The notes: generated by a model not told the origin, from the letters alone. A DNA stretch of 48,233 bases from Brevundimonas sp. (GCA_004296955.1 SCVB01000050.1:1-48233), one strand, 5' to 3'. Shown: positions 38,673 through 47,012, numbered from the stretch's first letter. Numbers and translations: made by a program.

Positions 38673-39076
38673 TCCGCCTCGTCCTCGACCTGATCGATCC
38701 GGTCATCGTCCAGTCCGAAATGGTGGCCGATCTCGTGGATCAGGACGTGGGCGATGATCTCGGACAGGCCGACGTCGCCGCGCTCGCACCATTCGTCGAG
38801 GATGGGGCGGCGGTAGAGGAAGATGCGCGAGGGCTCGGCCGCCGGCCCGAGGGAGTCGCGCAGGCCGATGTCGACGCCGTGGTAGAGGCCGGTCAGTTCG
38901 AACGGGTCCTCCATCTCCATCATCGTCAAGGTCTCGTCGTCGGCGAAGTCGTCGACCCGGATCACCACCTCGCCGGCCAGCGAGCGGAACGGCTCGGGCA
39001 GGGCGTCGAACGCCTCGCGCGCCAGCCGGGCGAAGTCGTCGAGGGAGGGGGCTGTCTGATCGGTCCAGTCGGTCAT
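38669..39076 (-). CDS. Minimal zincin metallopeptidase family protein
   Basis: 135 residues with HEIGHHFGLDDD, an HExxH zinc motif plus a third acidic or His ligand, near the C-terminus. FARLAREAFDALPEPFRSLAGEVVIRVDDFAD and ELTGLYHGVDIGLRD are upstream, matching the minimal metallopeptidase family of DUF1025 type. The start ATG at 39076 has GGACACAGG before it on the minus strand, and the word-repeat palindrome (39091-39150) covers its upstream region. Its stop overlaps the phosphatase start by four bases. The natural substrate is unknown. Confidence 0.82.
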   Translation of the reverse strand: MTDWTDQTAPSLDDFARLAREAFDALPEPFRSLAGEVVIRVDDFADDETLTMMEMEDPFELTGLYHGVDIGLRDSLGPAAEPSRIFLYRRPILDEWCERGDVGLSEIIAHVLIHEIGHHFGLDDDRIDQVEDEAE

Positions 39077-39090
39077 CGGACACAGGTAGG

Positions 39091-39150
39091 GGGTCGGGGG
39101 TCGAGGGTCGAGGGTTGGACCTGCTTCCCTCGACCCTCGACCCCCGACCC
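39091..39150. repeat. Intergenic palindrome of GGGTCGA words, family C
   Basis: Two perfect 24-bp inverted arms (39091-39114 and 39127-39150) around a 12-base loop. Each arm is three copies of a 7-base word (GGGTCGG, GGGTCGA, GGGTCGA). It lies between the divergent zincin and divL genes, in their shared promoter region. Confidence 0.8.
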
Positions 39151-39198
39151 TCATGCGGTATGGTTACCGAATCAGGGCGCGGGAGCTGACACGACACC

Positions 39199-41523
39199 AT
39201 GGCCGAGGCCGACATCGCCTATGTCGCGACCGCGGGCGCCGCGGGGCTGGCCCTGGCCCTCAGCGCCTGGGCGGCGCGTCTGCGCGGCCGGCTGGCGGCG
39301 CGCAACCAGCTGGCGGAATCCCGGCTGGCCGCGGCCCTGGTCGACCTGGCCGACCGCGACGGGGCGCTGGCGGCGTTCGAGGACGTGCGGCTGGCCCTGA
39401 CGCCGGACGGCCAGACCAAACGCCTGGGGTCGCCCCAGGCCTGGACGGCCCTGACCCATGAACTGGCCGGCGCGGCGGCGGACGACCGCGATCCGGGTCT
39501 GGTGGTGCTGGACGCCGTGCGCGTCGCCGCCGGTCCGCTGCTGGACGCCCTGATCGACCAGGGCGAGGCGTTCGACGCCGTGCTGGAGGGCTCAGACGGG
39601 GCCTGGTCGGTCGAGGGCCGGTCGGCGGCGGGCGCGGCCTGGCTGAGACTGTCGCGGCTGGGACTGGTCGGGACCGCGACGGAGAGCGGCCTCGGCCTGC
39701 TGGCCGATTCCTATCCGGCTCCGACCTGGATCACCGACGCCGCCGGACGGCTGGCCTGGGCCAACAAGGCCTGGCTGACGGAGATGAAGGCCGAGAGCGT
39801 CGAGGCGGCGCGCGAGAAGGGGCTCAGCTTCGACCGCGGGGCCGACGCCATCGTCGCCGAGGCGGGCCGGACGATGCAGCATCAGGACGGCTTCCGCTGG
39901 ACCACCGGCGGCGGCCGGCGGCGGGCCTGGCGGATCGTGGCCGAGCCGGTGCAGGGCGGGGCCGGAGCGGTGCTGGCCTTCGCCCTCGACATGACCGAGG
40001 CGGAGGAGACCCGCGACACCCTGCGGCGCCACGTCGAGGCCCATGACGAGACGCTGAACCATCTGGCCGATGCGGTCGCCATCTTCGGGCCCTCGCGGCG
40101 GCTGGCCTTCCACAACACCGCCTTCCAGACCCTGTTCAACCTCGACCCGGCCTGGCTGGACGAGCGGCCGACCCATGCCGAACTGCTGGACCGGCTGCGC
40201 CAGCGCCGCCTGCTGCCCGAGGTGATCGACTACGCCGGCTGGAAGGCGCGGGAGCTGGACTTCTACGGCGCCCCGGCCGCCGCGCCCGACGACAGCTGGT
40301 CCCTGCCCGACGGCCGGACGCTGCGGGTGGTGCGCCAGCCGCACCCACTGGGCGGGGTGCTGCTGCTGTTCTCGGACATCACCGACGAGCTGAAACTGCG
40401 CAGCCGGTTCAACGCCCAGATCCAGGTCCAGACGGCGACGCTGGACAAGCTGAACGACGCCGTGGCCGTGTTCGGCTCGGACGGACGCATCCGGCTGCAC
40501 AACGAGGCCTTCGACGCCTTCTGGGGCGTCACCGGCGAGGCGCTGGACGCGGCGGGGGATTTCGACGCCGTCGCCGCCCTGTGCCAGTCGACCATGCCCG
40601 ATCCGGCCCTGTGGCTGGGGCTGAAGGCGCGGGTGGCCGATCCCGATCCCGAGAGCCGGGTGCCGATCGCCGGAGAGGGCAAGACCACCGACGGCCGCAT
40701 CGCCTCCTGGCTGACCCGCCCCCTGCCGGACGGCGCCACCCTGGTGGCCTTCGCCGACGTCACCGCCCGGCGGGGTCTTGAACAGGCGCTGGCGGCCAAG
40801 GCCCAGGCGCTGGAGGAATCGACGGCGCTGAAGCGCGAGTTCGTCGGCAGCGTCAGCTATGAATTGCGCACCCCCCTCACCACCATCGTCGGCTATTCCG
40901 AACTGCTGGAAATGCAGGCCGACCTGCCGGAGCGCAGCCGTCAGCACGCGGGCGCCATCCGCGTCGCCGCCAGCCAGCTGGCCAGTTCGATCGACGATGT
41001 GCTGGACATGGCCCAGATCGACGCCGGCGAGATGGAGCTGCAGCTGGGCGATGTGCGCGTCTGCGACCTGCTGGACGCGGCCGCCGAACGGGTCCGGACC
41101 CGGATCGAGGCGCGCGGGGCCAGTCTCAAGGTCGACTGCCCCAAAAGCCTGCGTCCCATCCGCGCCGACGCCCAGCGGGTCGGCCAGGCGCTGGACCATC
41201 TGCTGGACCACGCCGCCCGGGCCGTGTCCGAGGGCGGGACCGTGACCCTGACCGCCGAGGCGACGGCCTCGGAAGTGCGCATCCGGGTCGAGGACACCGG
41301 GCGCGGCATCCCCTATCACCTGCAGGCCCATGTCTTCGACCGGTTCGTCCGGCGCGAGCGCGGCGGCCCCGGCGTCGGCCTGGCCCTGGTCAAGGCCCTG
41401 GTCGAACTGCACGGCGGCTGGGCCGAGGTCGAGAGCGAACCCGGCAAGGGCGCGGCCTTCATCCTGCACCTGCCGCTGGAAGCCGCGGGCGTGGCGGCGG
41501 CGCCGGAACTGCGGCTGGGCTAG
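39199..41523 (+). CDS. divL: DivL-type atypical sensor kinase (Tyr in place of phospho-acceptor His)
   Basis: 774 residues. A short N-terminal hydrophobic helix (~8-25) is followed by at least three PAS-like regions (~165-265, ~285-395, ~415-520) and a histidine-kinase-like core. The phospho-acceptor site reads SYELRTPLT, with Tyr554 where His is expected. This is the signature of Caulobacter DivL, a ~770-residue regulator that controls CckA and the CtrA cell-cycle pathway at the pole. The G1 (EDTGRGIP) and G2 (GPGVGLALVK) boxes are kept, but the N-box Asn seems replaced: LLDHAARA. The last four bases overlap the convergent DUF805 gene. Confidence 0.9.
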   Translation: MAEADIAYVATAGAAGLALALSAWAARLRGRLAARNQLAESRLAAALVDLADRDGALAAFEDVRLALTPDGQTKRLGSPQAWTALTHELAGAAADDRDPGLVVLDAVRVAAGPLLDALIDQGEAFDAVLEGSDGAWSVEGRSAAGAAWLRLSRLGLVGTATESGLGLLADSYPAPTWITDAAGRLAWANKAWLTEMKAESVEAAREKGLSFDRGADAIVAEAGRTMQHQDGFRWTTGGGRRRAWRIVAEPVQGGAGAVLAFALDMTEAEETRDTLRRHVEAHDETLNHLADAVAIFGPSRRLAFHNTAFQTLFNLDPAWLDERPTHAELLDRLRQRRLLPEVIDYAGWKARELDFYGAPAAAPDDSWSLPDGRTLRVVRQPHPLGGVLLLFSDITDELKLRSRFNAQIQVQTATLDKLNDAVAVFGSDGRIRLHNEAFDAFWGVTGEALDAAGDFDAVAALCQSTMPDPALWLGLKARVADPDPESRVPIAGEGKTTDGRIASWLTRPLPDGATLVAFADVTARRGLEQALAAKAQALEESTALKREFVGSVSYELRTPLTTIVGYSELLEMQADLPERSRQHAGAIRVAASQLASSIDDVLDMAQIDAGEMELQLGDVRVCDLLDAAAERVRTRIEARGASLKVDCPKSLRPIRADAQRVGQALDHLLDHAARAVSEGGTVTLTAEATASEVRIRVEDTGRGIPYHLQAHVFDRFVRRERGGPGVGLALVKALVELHGGWAEVESEPGKGAAFILHLPLEAAGVAAAPELRLG

Positions 41524-42059
41524 CGGCGGCCGAAGCCGCCGGACACCGGCGAGGTCGAGACCGGCGCCGGCGTGGCGGTCAGAGCGTCGTGGGCGCGGTT
41601 GGTCCAGTGATCGGCCTGCTCCGCCGCCGTCGGCGGCCGCGGGGGCCAGACAGCCAGCAGGATCAGCCAACCGAATTCAACCGCCATGCTCGAGATCGGC
41701 GCGGTGTCGCCGACGGGGCCGAACAGGGTCTGGAATTGCGGCATGTGCGGGGCGATCAGGAAGACGTCGAACACGCTGACCGCCACGAGCCCCAGCAGAC
41801 TGAGGACCGGCCGCCAGCCCATGTCGCGCAGACGACGCACCATCGCGGCGAGCGTGATCCAGATGAGGGCGAGCGCAATCAGGCAGACCAGGAGGGTCAG
41901 GCTGTTGGCGATGAGCATGGCCTGATCGCGGGTCGGCGCGCGGGCGATCAGGCCGATGGCTGGCTGAAACACCAGCAATGCGATCGGCCCGGTCAGCAGG
42001 ACTCCGGCCATCCAGGCCATGAACGGTCCGCGCCGTAGACGTCCCTTGAATCCGAGCAT
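41520..42059 (-). CDS. DUF805 family membrane protein
   Basis: 179 residues starting MLGFKGRLRRGPFMAWM, the usual DUF805 opening. Hydrophobic segments VLLTGPIALLVFQPAIGL, LIANSLTLLVCLIALALIWI and VLSLLGLVAVSVFDVFLIA follow, with the charged motif VRRLRDMGWRP between them. The C-terminal tail is Pro/Thr-rich. It is an inner-membrane protein of unknown role. ATG 42059 is preceded by AAGGAGG at good spacing, which decides against the upstream starts at 42080 and 42110. Its stop overlaps the divL stop by four bases, in convergent orientation. Confidence 0.85.
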   Translation of the reverse strand: MLGFKGRLRRGPFMAWMAGVLLTGPIALLVFQPAIGLIARAPTRDQAMLIANSLTLLVCLIALALIWITLAAMVRRLRDMGWRPVLSLLGLVAVSVFDVFLIAPHMPQFQTLFGPVGDTAPISSMAVEFGWLILLAVWPPRPPTAAEQADHWTNRAHDALTATPAPVSTSPVSGGFGRR

Positions 42060-42189
42060 GCCATCCTCCTTCGCCGGCATGGTCGCGGACGGCGCTTTCC
42101 CGGCGGTCAATGGAACCGGTTAACGGCTTGCGGGATGACGCCAGCCTCGCGCCTGTATAGATGGGATCGACCGCTCAGGACCTCCCGCC

Positions 42190-43044
42190 ATGGCCAAACG
42201 CCTCAAGACCGCGCTCATCTACGATTTCGACGGCACCCTGGCCCGGGGCAATATGCAGGAGGTCACCTTCATTCCGTCGATCGGCATGGGGATCGGCGAC
42301 TTCTGGGGGGCGGCGGACAAGCTGACGCGCGACGCCGACGCCGACAACATCCTGATGTACATGCAGCTGATGCTGAAACAGGCGCGCGACCATGATGCGC
42401 CGATCACGCGCAAGCTGCTGGCCGAGCACGGCGAGGACGTAAAGCTGTTCGACGGCCTGAAGTCCGACCTGACCGGCAAGGGCTGGTTCGACCGCATCAA
42501 TGCGATGGGCGCGAAATACGGCCTCGAGATCGAGCACTACATCATCTCGGCGGGCCTGGAGGAGATGATCGAGGGCTGTCCGATCCGGCCGGAGTTCCGG
42601 CACGTCTTCGCGTCGAAATTCGTCTATGACGAACACGGCGTGGCGATCTGGCCGGCGGTCGGCGTCAACTACACGACCAAGACCCAGTATCTGTTCCGCA
42701 TCAACAAGGGCGTGCTGAATCACTGGGAGCACGACAAGATCAACCGCTTCATGGCCGACGACGACCGGCCGGTGCCGTTCGAGCGGATGATCTTCCTCGG
42801 CGACGGCGACACCGACGTGCCGACCATGAAGATGATGCACACCAAGGGCGGCTATTCGATCGCCGTCTATGATCCGCGCAATTCCGAGCGCGACCAGCAG
42901 AAGATCTACGGGCTGATCTCCGAAGACCGGGTCAATTTCGTCGCCGCCGCCGACTATCGCGAGGGATCGGCGCTGGACCTGATCGTCAAGGGCCTGATCG
43001 GCCGGATCGCGATCACGGCGGGGACCGTTCCGGACGTCCTTTGA
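42190..43044 (+). CDS. HAD superfamily phosphatase-like hydrolase
   Basis: 284 residues beginning MAKRLKTALIYDFDGTLARG: the HAD motif I DFDGT holds the nucleophile and general-acid Asp. Motif II may be the Ser in HYIISAGLEEMI, and motif IV is GDGDTDVPTMKMM near residue 202. The middle has a long cap (~30-130). It resembles the SerB/phosphoserine-phosphatase-like HAD group, but the cap differs and the substrate cannot be named. It lies between the DUF805 gene and the divergent blh locus, with no clear operon partner. Confidence 0.87.
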   Translation: MAKRLKTALIYDFDGTLARGNMQEVTFIPSIGMGIGDFWGAADKLTRDADADNILMYMQLMLKQARDHDAPITRKLLAEHGEDVKLFDGLKSDLTGKGWFDRINAMGAKYGLEIEHYIISAGLEEMIEGCPIRPEFRHVFASKFVYDEHGVAIWPAVGVNYTTKTQYLFRINKGVLNHWEHDKINRFMADDDRPVPFERMIFLGDGDTDVPTMKMMHTKGGYSIAVYDPRNSERDQQKIYGLISEDRVNFVAAADYREGSALDLIVKGLIGRIAITAGTVPDVL

Positions 43045-43050
43045 GTCCGC

Positions 43051-43917
43051 CTAGATCGCGTTCAGCGGCAGTTTGAGGAACCGCTTGCCCGAGGCTTCGG
43101 CCGGCGGCAGGGCGCCGGCGCGGATGTTGATCTGCAGGGACGGCAGGATCAGGGCCGGGACCTTCAGGGTTGCGTCGCGGGCCTCGCGCAGGGCCGCGAA
43201 ATCGTCTTCCGACCGGTCGCCGCCGACGTGGATGTTGCCCGTCTTCTCGGCCGCCACCGTGGTCTCCCAGCGAAAATCCGTGCGACCCTCGGGCAGGTAG
43301 TCGTGGCCGACGAACAGCCGCGTCTCCGGCGGCAGGGCGAACAGGCGCTGGATCGACCGGTAGAGGGTGCGGGCGTCGCCGCCAGGGAAATCGCACCGGG
43401 CCGTGCCGTAGTCCGGCATGAACAGGGTGTCGCCGGTGAAGACCGCGTCGCCGATGAGATAGCTGACGCAGGCGGGGGTGTGGCCGGGCGTATGCAGCAC
43501 CTCGACGGGGATCGATCCCAGGGCGAAGCGGGCGCCGTCGGCATAGAGGCTGTCGAACACCACGCCGTCGGCGGTGACGTCATGGGCCTCGAACAGGACG
43601 CCGAAGACCTTCTGCACCTCGGTGATGCGGCTGCCGATGCCGATGGGGGCGCCGGTGCGGCGGCGGATCTCGTCGGCCCCGGTCAGGTGGTCGGCGTGGG
43701 CGTGGGTCTCCAGCACCCGCTCAAGGGTCAGGCCGCGCTCGGCGATCCGGGCCAGCACCGCCTCGAGCGAGGCCGTCGAGACGCGGCCGGCCGCGGCCTC
43801 GAAGTCCAGCACCGGATCAATGATCAGGGCCGCCCCGCTCGCGGGATCGGCGACCAGATAGGTGATGGTGTGGGTCGCGGGATCGAAGAAGCCCTCGACG
43901 GAGGGGGAAGGGGTCAT
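43051..43917 (-). CDS. blh: Persulfide dioxygenase-like MBL-fold hydrolase (Blh)
   Basis: 288 residues of the metallo-beta-lactamase fold, in the ETHE1/Blh group. The metal-binding THAHADHLTGAD is followed by GHTPACVSYLIGD, FTGDTLFMPDYGTARCDFPGGDARTLYRSI and VGHDY. The enzyme oxidises glutathione persulfide with an iron centre; in related bacteria the gene is repressed by BigR. It is divergent from bigR, sharing an AT-rich dyad (43950-43971). The C-terminal region (KVPALILPSLQINIRAG) is typical of the group. Confidence 0.9.
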   Translation of the reverse strand: MTPSPSVEGFFDPATHTITYLVADPASGAALIIDPVLDFEAAAGRVSTASLEAVLARIAERGLTLERVLETHAHADHLTGADEIRRRTGAPIGIGSRITEVQKVFGVLFEAHDVTADGVVFDSLYADGARFALGSIPVEVLHTPGHTPACVSYLIGDAVFTGDTLFMPDYGTARCDFPGGDARTLYRSIQRLFALPPETRLFVGHDYLPEGRTDFRWETTVAAEKTGNIHVGGDRSEDDFAALREARDATLKVPALILPSLQINIRAGALPPAEASGKRFLKLPLNAI

Positions 43918-43949
43918 GGCGTCCAGTCTCCGGTATGCAGCCCAATATA

Positions 43950-43971
43950 TTAGCTATTGCTAAATTAGCAA
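43950..43971. promoter_or_regulatory. AT-rich dyad between blh and bigR, likely BigR operator
   Basis: TTAGC (43950-43954) pairs with GCTAA (43959-43963), and TTGCTAA (43957-43963) with TTAGCAA (43965-43971), overlapping. The surrounding ATATATTAGC and GCATATATTG are unusually AT-rich for this genome and fit divergent promoters with a repressor site. Confidence 0.65.
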
Positions 43972-43991
43972 GACCGCATATATTGCCCGGC

Positions 43992-44318
43992 ATGATCGAT
44001 GGTCCCACCCTATCCCTGCAGCAGTTCCAGGCCAAAGCCGGGGACGCGGCGCGGCTTCTGAAGGCGCTCTCGAACGAGAAGCGGCTGATGATCCTGTGCC
44101 AGCTCGGCGACGGCGAACGCGCCGTGGGCGAGTTGCTGCCGCTGGGAGGCCTGTCCCAGTCCGCCCTGTCGCAGCATCTCGCGGTGCTGCGCGAGGAAGG
44201 CCTGATCACGGGCCGGCGCGAGGGCGTGTCCATCCACTACCGCATCGCCGAGCCGGCGGCCCTGAAGCTCATCGCCGTCCTCGCCGAGATCTATTGTCCC
44301 CCTGCCCAAGGAAACTGA
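43992..44318 (+). CDS. bigR: ArsR-family regulator BigR
   Basis: 108 residues starting MIDGPTLSLQQFQAKAGDAA. The winged HTH (GGLSQSALSQHLAVLREEGLITGRREG) is clear. Two cysteines, Cys36 in RLMILCQLGD and Cys102 in EIYCPP, occupy the positions of the redox pair that forms a disulfide in BigR and releases DNA in response to sulfide-type oxidation. The ATG at 43992 is taken because the family begins there. The gene starts a unit with rhodanese and TauE/SafE genes, and its own upstream dyad suggests autorepression. Confidence 0.9.
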   Translation: MIDGPTLSLQQFQAKAGDAARLLKALSNEKRLMILCQLGDGERAVGELLPLGGLSQSALSQHLAVLREEGLITGRREGVSIHYRIAEPAALKLIAVLAEIYCPPAQGN

Positions 44319-44321
44319 ACC

Positions 44322-44663
44322 ATGGCCGTGCTCACCCCCCTCTCCGCCGCCGAAGTCGCGGCCCGCATCCAGTCCGGCAAGGCCGTTCTGGTCGACATCC
44401 GCGAGCCCGGCGAAGTCGCCCAGGAGCGGATCGCCGGCAGCATCATCAAACCCCTGTCCGTCTTCGACGCGGCCGACCTGGAGGTCCAGCCGGGCCGCGA
44501 TGTCATCTATATGTGCCGGTCCGGCGCCCGCACCGGCATGAACTGCGTCCGCCTGGCCGCCTGCATCCCGGGCGAGGCCTTCGTGCTGGAGGGCGGTCTG
44601 AACGGCTGGAAGGCCGAGGGCCTGCCCACGGTCTCCGGCAACCCTTCGTCACGGACGGCGTAA
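44322..44663 (+). CDS. Rhodanese-like sulfurtransferase
   Basis: 113 residues of a single rhodanese domain. VLVDIREPGEVAQERIAGSI is the first conserved half; the active-site loop is CRSGARTGMN, with the Cys as sulfur acceptor; LEGGLNGWKAEGLP closes the domain. It moves sulfane sulfur, probably to or from the persulfide handled by Blh. It starts 3 bases after the bigR stop and ends 3 bases before the exporter start, in a compact operon. No signal peptide. Confidence 0.92.
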   Translation: MAVLTPLSAAEVAARIQSGKAVLVDIREPGEVAQERIAGSIIKPLSVFDAADLEVQPGRDVIYMCRSGARTGMNCVRLAACIPGEAFVLEGGLNGWKAEGLPTVSGNPSSRTA

Positions 44664-44666
44664 GAC

Positions 44667-45449
44667 ATGGACCCCGCCGTCATCCAGCTGCTTCTGGCCG
44701 TCCTCAGCGGCGGCGTGGTCGCCCTGCTGCTGACGGTGTTCGGCGGCGGCGGCTCGGTCCTGGCCGTGCCGCTGCTGCTGTATGTGGTCGGGGTGAAGGA
44801 CCCCCATGTGGCCATCGGAGCCTCGGCGGCGGGGGTCGCGCTCAACGCCCTGACCGCGCTCGCCGGTCAGGCCCGGGCGGGGCGGGTGCGCTGGCCCTGC
44901 GCCCTGCTGTTCGCCGCCGCCGGCTCGGTCGGGGCCTTCGCCGGATCGTCGGTCGCCAAGGCGATCGACGGTCACGCCCTGCTGATCTTCTTCGCCCTCG
45001 CCATGGGTCTGGTCGCCCTGGCCATGCTGCGGCCCAACGCCCCGATCGGGGCCGAGAACGTGCGGCTGACCCGGGCCATGGCGCCCCGGGTCGCCGTCTC
45101 CGGCGCCGGGGTCGGCGCGGCCGCGGGCTTCTTCGGCATCGGCGGCGGCTTCCTGATCGTCCCGGGGCTGATGGGCGCCGCCGGCATGACCCTGGCCCTG
45201 GCCCAGGCCTCCTCCCTCGTCAGCGTGGCGGCCTTCGGCGCGACGACCGCCGCCAACTACGCCCTGTCCGGCCTGATCGACTGGCCGATCGTGGCAGCCA
45301 TGGCCCTCGGCGGCGGCGCAGGGACCCTCGCCGGCCTGCCGATCGCCCGCCGGCTGGGAGCCAACGCCGTCCTCGGCCGACGCCTGTTCGCCGGCCTGAT
45401 CCTGGTCGTCGCCGTCTATGTGGCGATCAAGGCGGTCACCGCCCTCTAG
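44667..45449 (+). CDS. TauE/SafE family sulfite exporter
   Basis: 260 residues with about eight membrane helices. The duplicated TauE/SafE motif is visible: FGGGGSVLAVPLLLYVVGVKDP in the first half and AGFFGIGGGFLIVPGLMGAAG in the second. It probably exports sulfite or a related sulfur oxyanion made by persulfide oxidation, across the inner membrane. It is the third gene of the bigR operon. Transport direction and substrate are inferred from the context. Confidence 0.92.
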   Translation: MDPAVIQLLLAVLSGGVVALLLTVFGGGGSVLAVPLLLYVVGVKDPHVAIGASAAGVALNALTALAGQARAGRVRWPCALLFAAAGSVGAFAGSSVAKAIDGHALLIFFALAMGLVALAMLRPNAPIGAENVRLTRAMAPRVAVSGAGVGAAAGFFGIGGGFLIVPGLMGAAGMTLALAQASSLVSVAAFGATTAANYALSGLIDWPIVAAMALGGGAGTLAGLPIARRLGANAVLGRRLFAGLILVVAVYVAIKAVTAL

Positions 45450-45479
45450 CGCCATGCATCCGCCGGCGCCGCCTTCGCC

Positions 45480-45806
45480 CTAACGCCCGCCCGCTCTCAG
45501 GAAGGCGGCGCGGGCGGCGGCGAAGCGGGAGGGAACGAGGCCGCGCAGCGAGGCCTGGCCGATCTGCTTCAGCCCGGCCTCCTGGCCCTTGCACCAGACC
45601 ACCCGGGCCTCAATGGCCACGCCGCGGGCGAGGTCGATGACCTGCACCTGGTCCGGCAGGGCGAGATTCCGGTCCAGCCGCAGACGCAGGCCGGTCGCGG
45701 ATTGATCGACGATCAGACAGGTCATCTCGAGTCCGGGCGCGACCACCACCGCGCGGGCGTTGGCGGGCGAGCGCGGCTCGAAGCGACGATCCTGCGGCGA
45801 GTTCAT
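45480..45806 (-). CDS. PilZ domain protein
   Basis: 108 residues, MNSPQDRRFEPRSPANARAV, with the PilZ c-di-GMP pattern RxxxR near the N-terminus (RRFEPR) and a later (D/N)xSxxG-like DQSATGLRLRL. The single domain suggests a c-di-GMP receptor that acts on another protein. ATG 45806 overlaps the kinase stop (ATGA), implying coupled translation. The start was picked by the overlap and by family fit; an upstream frame open to 45989 carries no homology. The C-terminal tail is Ala/Arg rich. Confidence 0.85.
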   Translation of the reverse strand: MNSPQDRRFEPRSPANARAVVVAPGLEMTCLIVDQSATGLRLRLDRNLALPDQVQVIDLARGVAIEARVVWCKGQEAGLKQIGQASLRGLVPSRFAAARAAFLRAGGR

Positions 45807-46603
45807 GCGCCCATAGACTCCGGCCGGCGGTTTCGATCCAGCGGTATGATGACATCGGCCCGTACGCCGCCGTCCAGCATGCGCCGGGTGAGGCGTTCGA
45901 AATACTGGATGAAGCCGGCGAGGCGGGCGCGCTCCCCGGCCGGCAGATCGGCCGGCGCCACGCCCAGAAGGTCCGCCTCCTGCTGGCAACGCCAGTCCAG
46001 GACCACGTCAAACGACGGGGCCCTGAGGAAGAGGATGGCGTCGAACCGCCCGACGAAGTCGGCGTAGGCCCCGCCGACGAAGCCGTTGACGGCCCGCCGC
46101 CAGGCGCCGTCCGGGTCCTGGTCGCGCTCGAGGGCGTTGACCGGTTCCGCCAGGGCGGCGGCGGCCTGCGGCAGGGCGCCGAGGCACCAGGCGTCGATCA
46201 GTATGGCCGACGGCCGCCCGGGAAAGACCCGCCACTCCGAGACCGGCCGCCGGTCGTCGCCGCGTTTGTCGAAATCGGGGACGGGGGTCTCGTCGTCGTG
46301 ACCCGCAGCGGACAGGCCGTCGATCAGCCCTTGCAGCAGACCCAGATCGTGCGTCCCCGGCGGTCCGCGGGTGACGAACAGGGGATGGACCTCGCGGGCC
46401 ATGGCCTCGCGTTCGGCGCGGGTCAGATAGACGTCGTCGATGGAGATCTGGACCGCCCCGAACCGCTCGGCGGCGGCGCGGGCGAGTGTGGTCTTGCCGG
46501 ACCCTTGCGCGCCGACCACGCCGATGAGCGGCGGGCGGTCCTTCGGACCCTCGGCGATCAGCCGGCCGACCCGATCGACAAGGTCAGGGTTCGCCCGGCC
46601 CAT
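45803..46603 (-). CDS. D-glycerate 3-kinase-like P-loop kinase
   Basis: 266 residues. Walker A is GAQGSGKTT, followed by ISIDDVYLTRAEREAM and HPLFVTRGPPGTHDLGLLQ, a pattern seen in plant-type glycerate kinases. VPDFDKRGDDRRP, then AILIDAWCLGA, and a late RCQQEADLLG follow. It would phosphorylate glycerate or a related sugar acid with ATP. The substrate is inferred from family resemblance. It is in an operon with the ferredoxin upstream (9 bases) and PilZ downstream (four-base overlap). No membrane helices. Confidence 0.8.
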   Translation of the reverse strand: MGRANPDLVDRVGRLIAEGPKDRPPLIGVVGAQGSGKTTLARAAAERFGAVQISIDDVYLTRAEREAMAREVHPLFVTRGPPGTHDLGLLQGLIDGLSAAGHDDETPVPDFDKRGDDRRPVSEWRVFPGRPSAILIDAWCLGALPQAAAALAEPVNALERDQDPDGAWRRAVNGFVGGAYADFVGRFDAILFLRAPSFDVVLDWRCQQEADLLGVAPADLPAGERARLAGFIQYFERLTRRMLDGGVRADVIIPLDRNRRPESMGA

Positions 46604-46612
46604 GGCCGCGGC

Positions 46613-46933
46613 TCAGTGCTGGTTCTCGGGCAGGCGGACGATCAGGCCGTCGAGATCGTCCGAGACCCGGATCTGGCAGGACAGGCGGCTGTTCGGCTGG
46701 ACGTTCTCGGCGAAGTCCAGCATCGACTCCTCCATGGCCGAGGCGCGGCCGGTCTCGGCGGCGAAAGCCTCATCGACGTAGACGTGGCAGGTGGCGCAGG
46801 CGCAGGCCCCGCCGCAGTCGGCGTCGATGCCGGGGACGTTGTTGCGGATCGCCCCCTCCATGACAGAGAGGCCGTTCTTGACCTCGACGACATGCTCGCG
46901 GCCGTCGTGTTCGATGTAGGTGATTTTGGCCAT
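46613..46933 (-). CDS. Adrenodoxin-type [2Fe-2S] ferredoxin
   Basis: 106 residues starting [20 protein letters not shown]. The iron-sulfur ligands follow the adrenodoxin spacing: [13 protein letters not shown] (C-x5-C-x2-C pattern) and a final Cys in [13 protein letters not shown] small electron carrier for P450-type or Fe-S cluster assembly reactions; the exact partner is unknown. ATG 46933 is the family start. It is the first gene of a minus-strand unit with the glycerate-kinase-like and PilZ genes. The toxin-antitoxin pair starts 79 bases away in the other direction. Confidence 0.93.
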   Translation of the reverse strand: MAKITYIEHDGREHVVEVKNGLSVMEGAIRNNVPGIDADCGGACACATCHVYVDEAFAAETGRASAMEESMLDFAENVQPNSRLSCQIRVSDDLDGLIVRLPENQH

Positions 46934-47012
46934 CGCCGCCTCATAGCGCAGTGGCCCGCCGGGGCAAATGCCATACGTTGTGACTGGCATGAGTTTATGG
47001 CAAGATATCGGG

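Noticed and set aside
42113-42130. GTTAAC near 42119 as a CtrA-binding site upstream of the HAD gene
   Set aside because: Only one TTAA half is present; the second half at 7-base spacing is missing.
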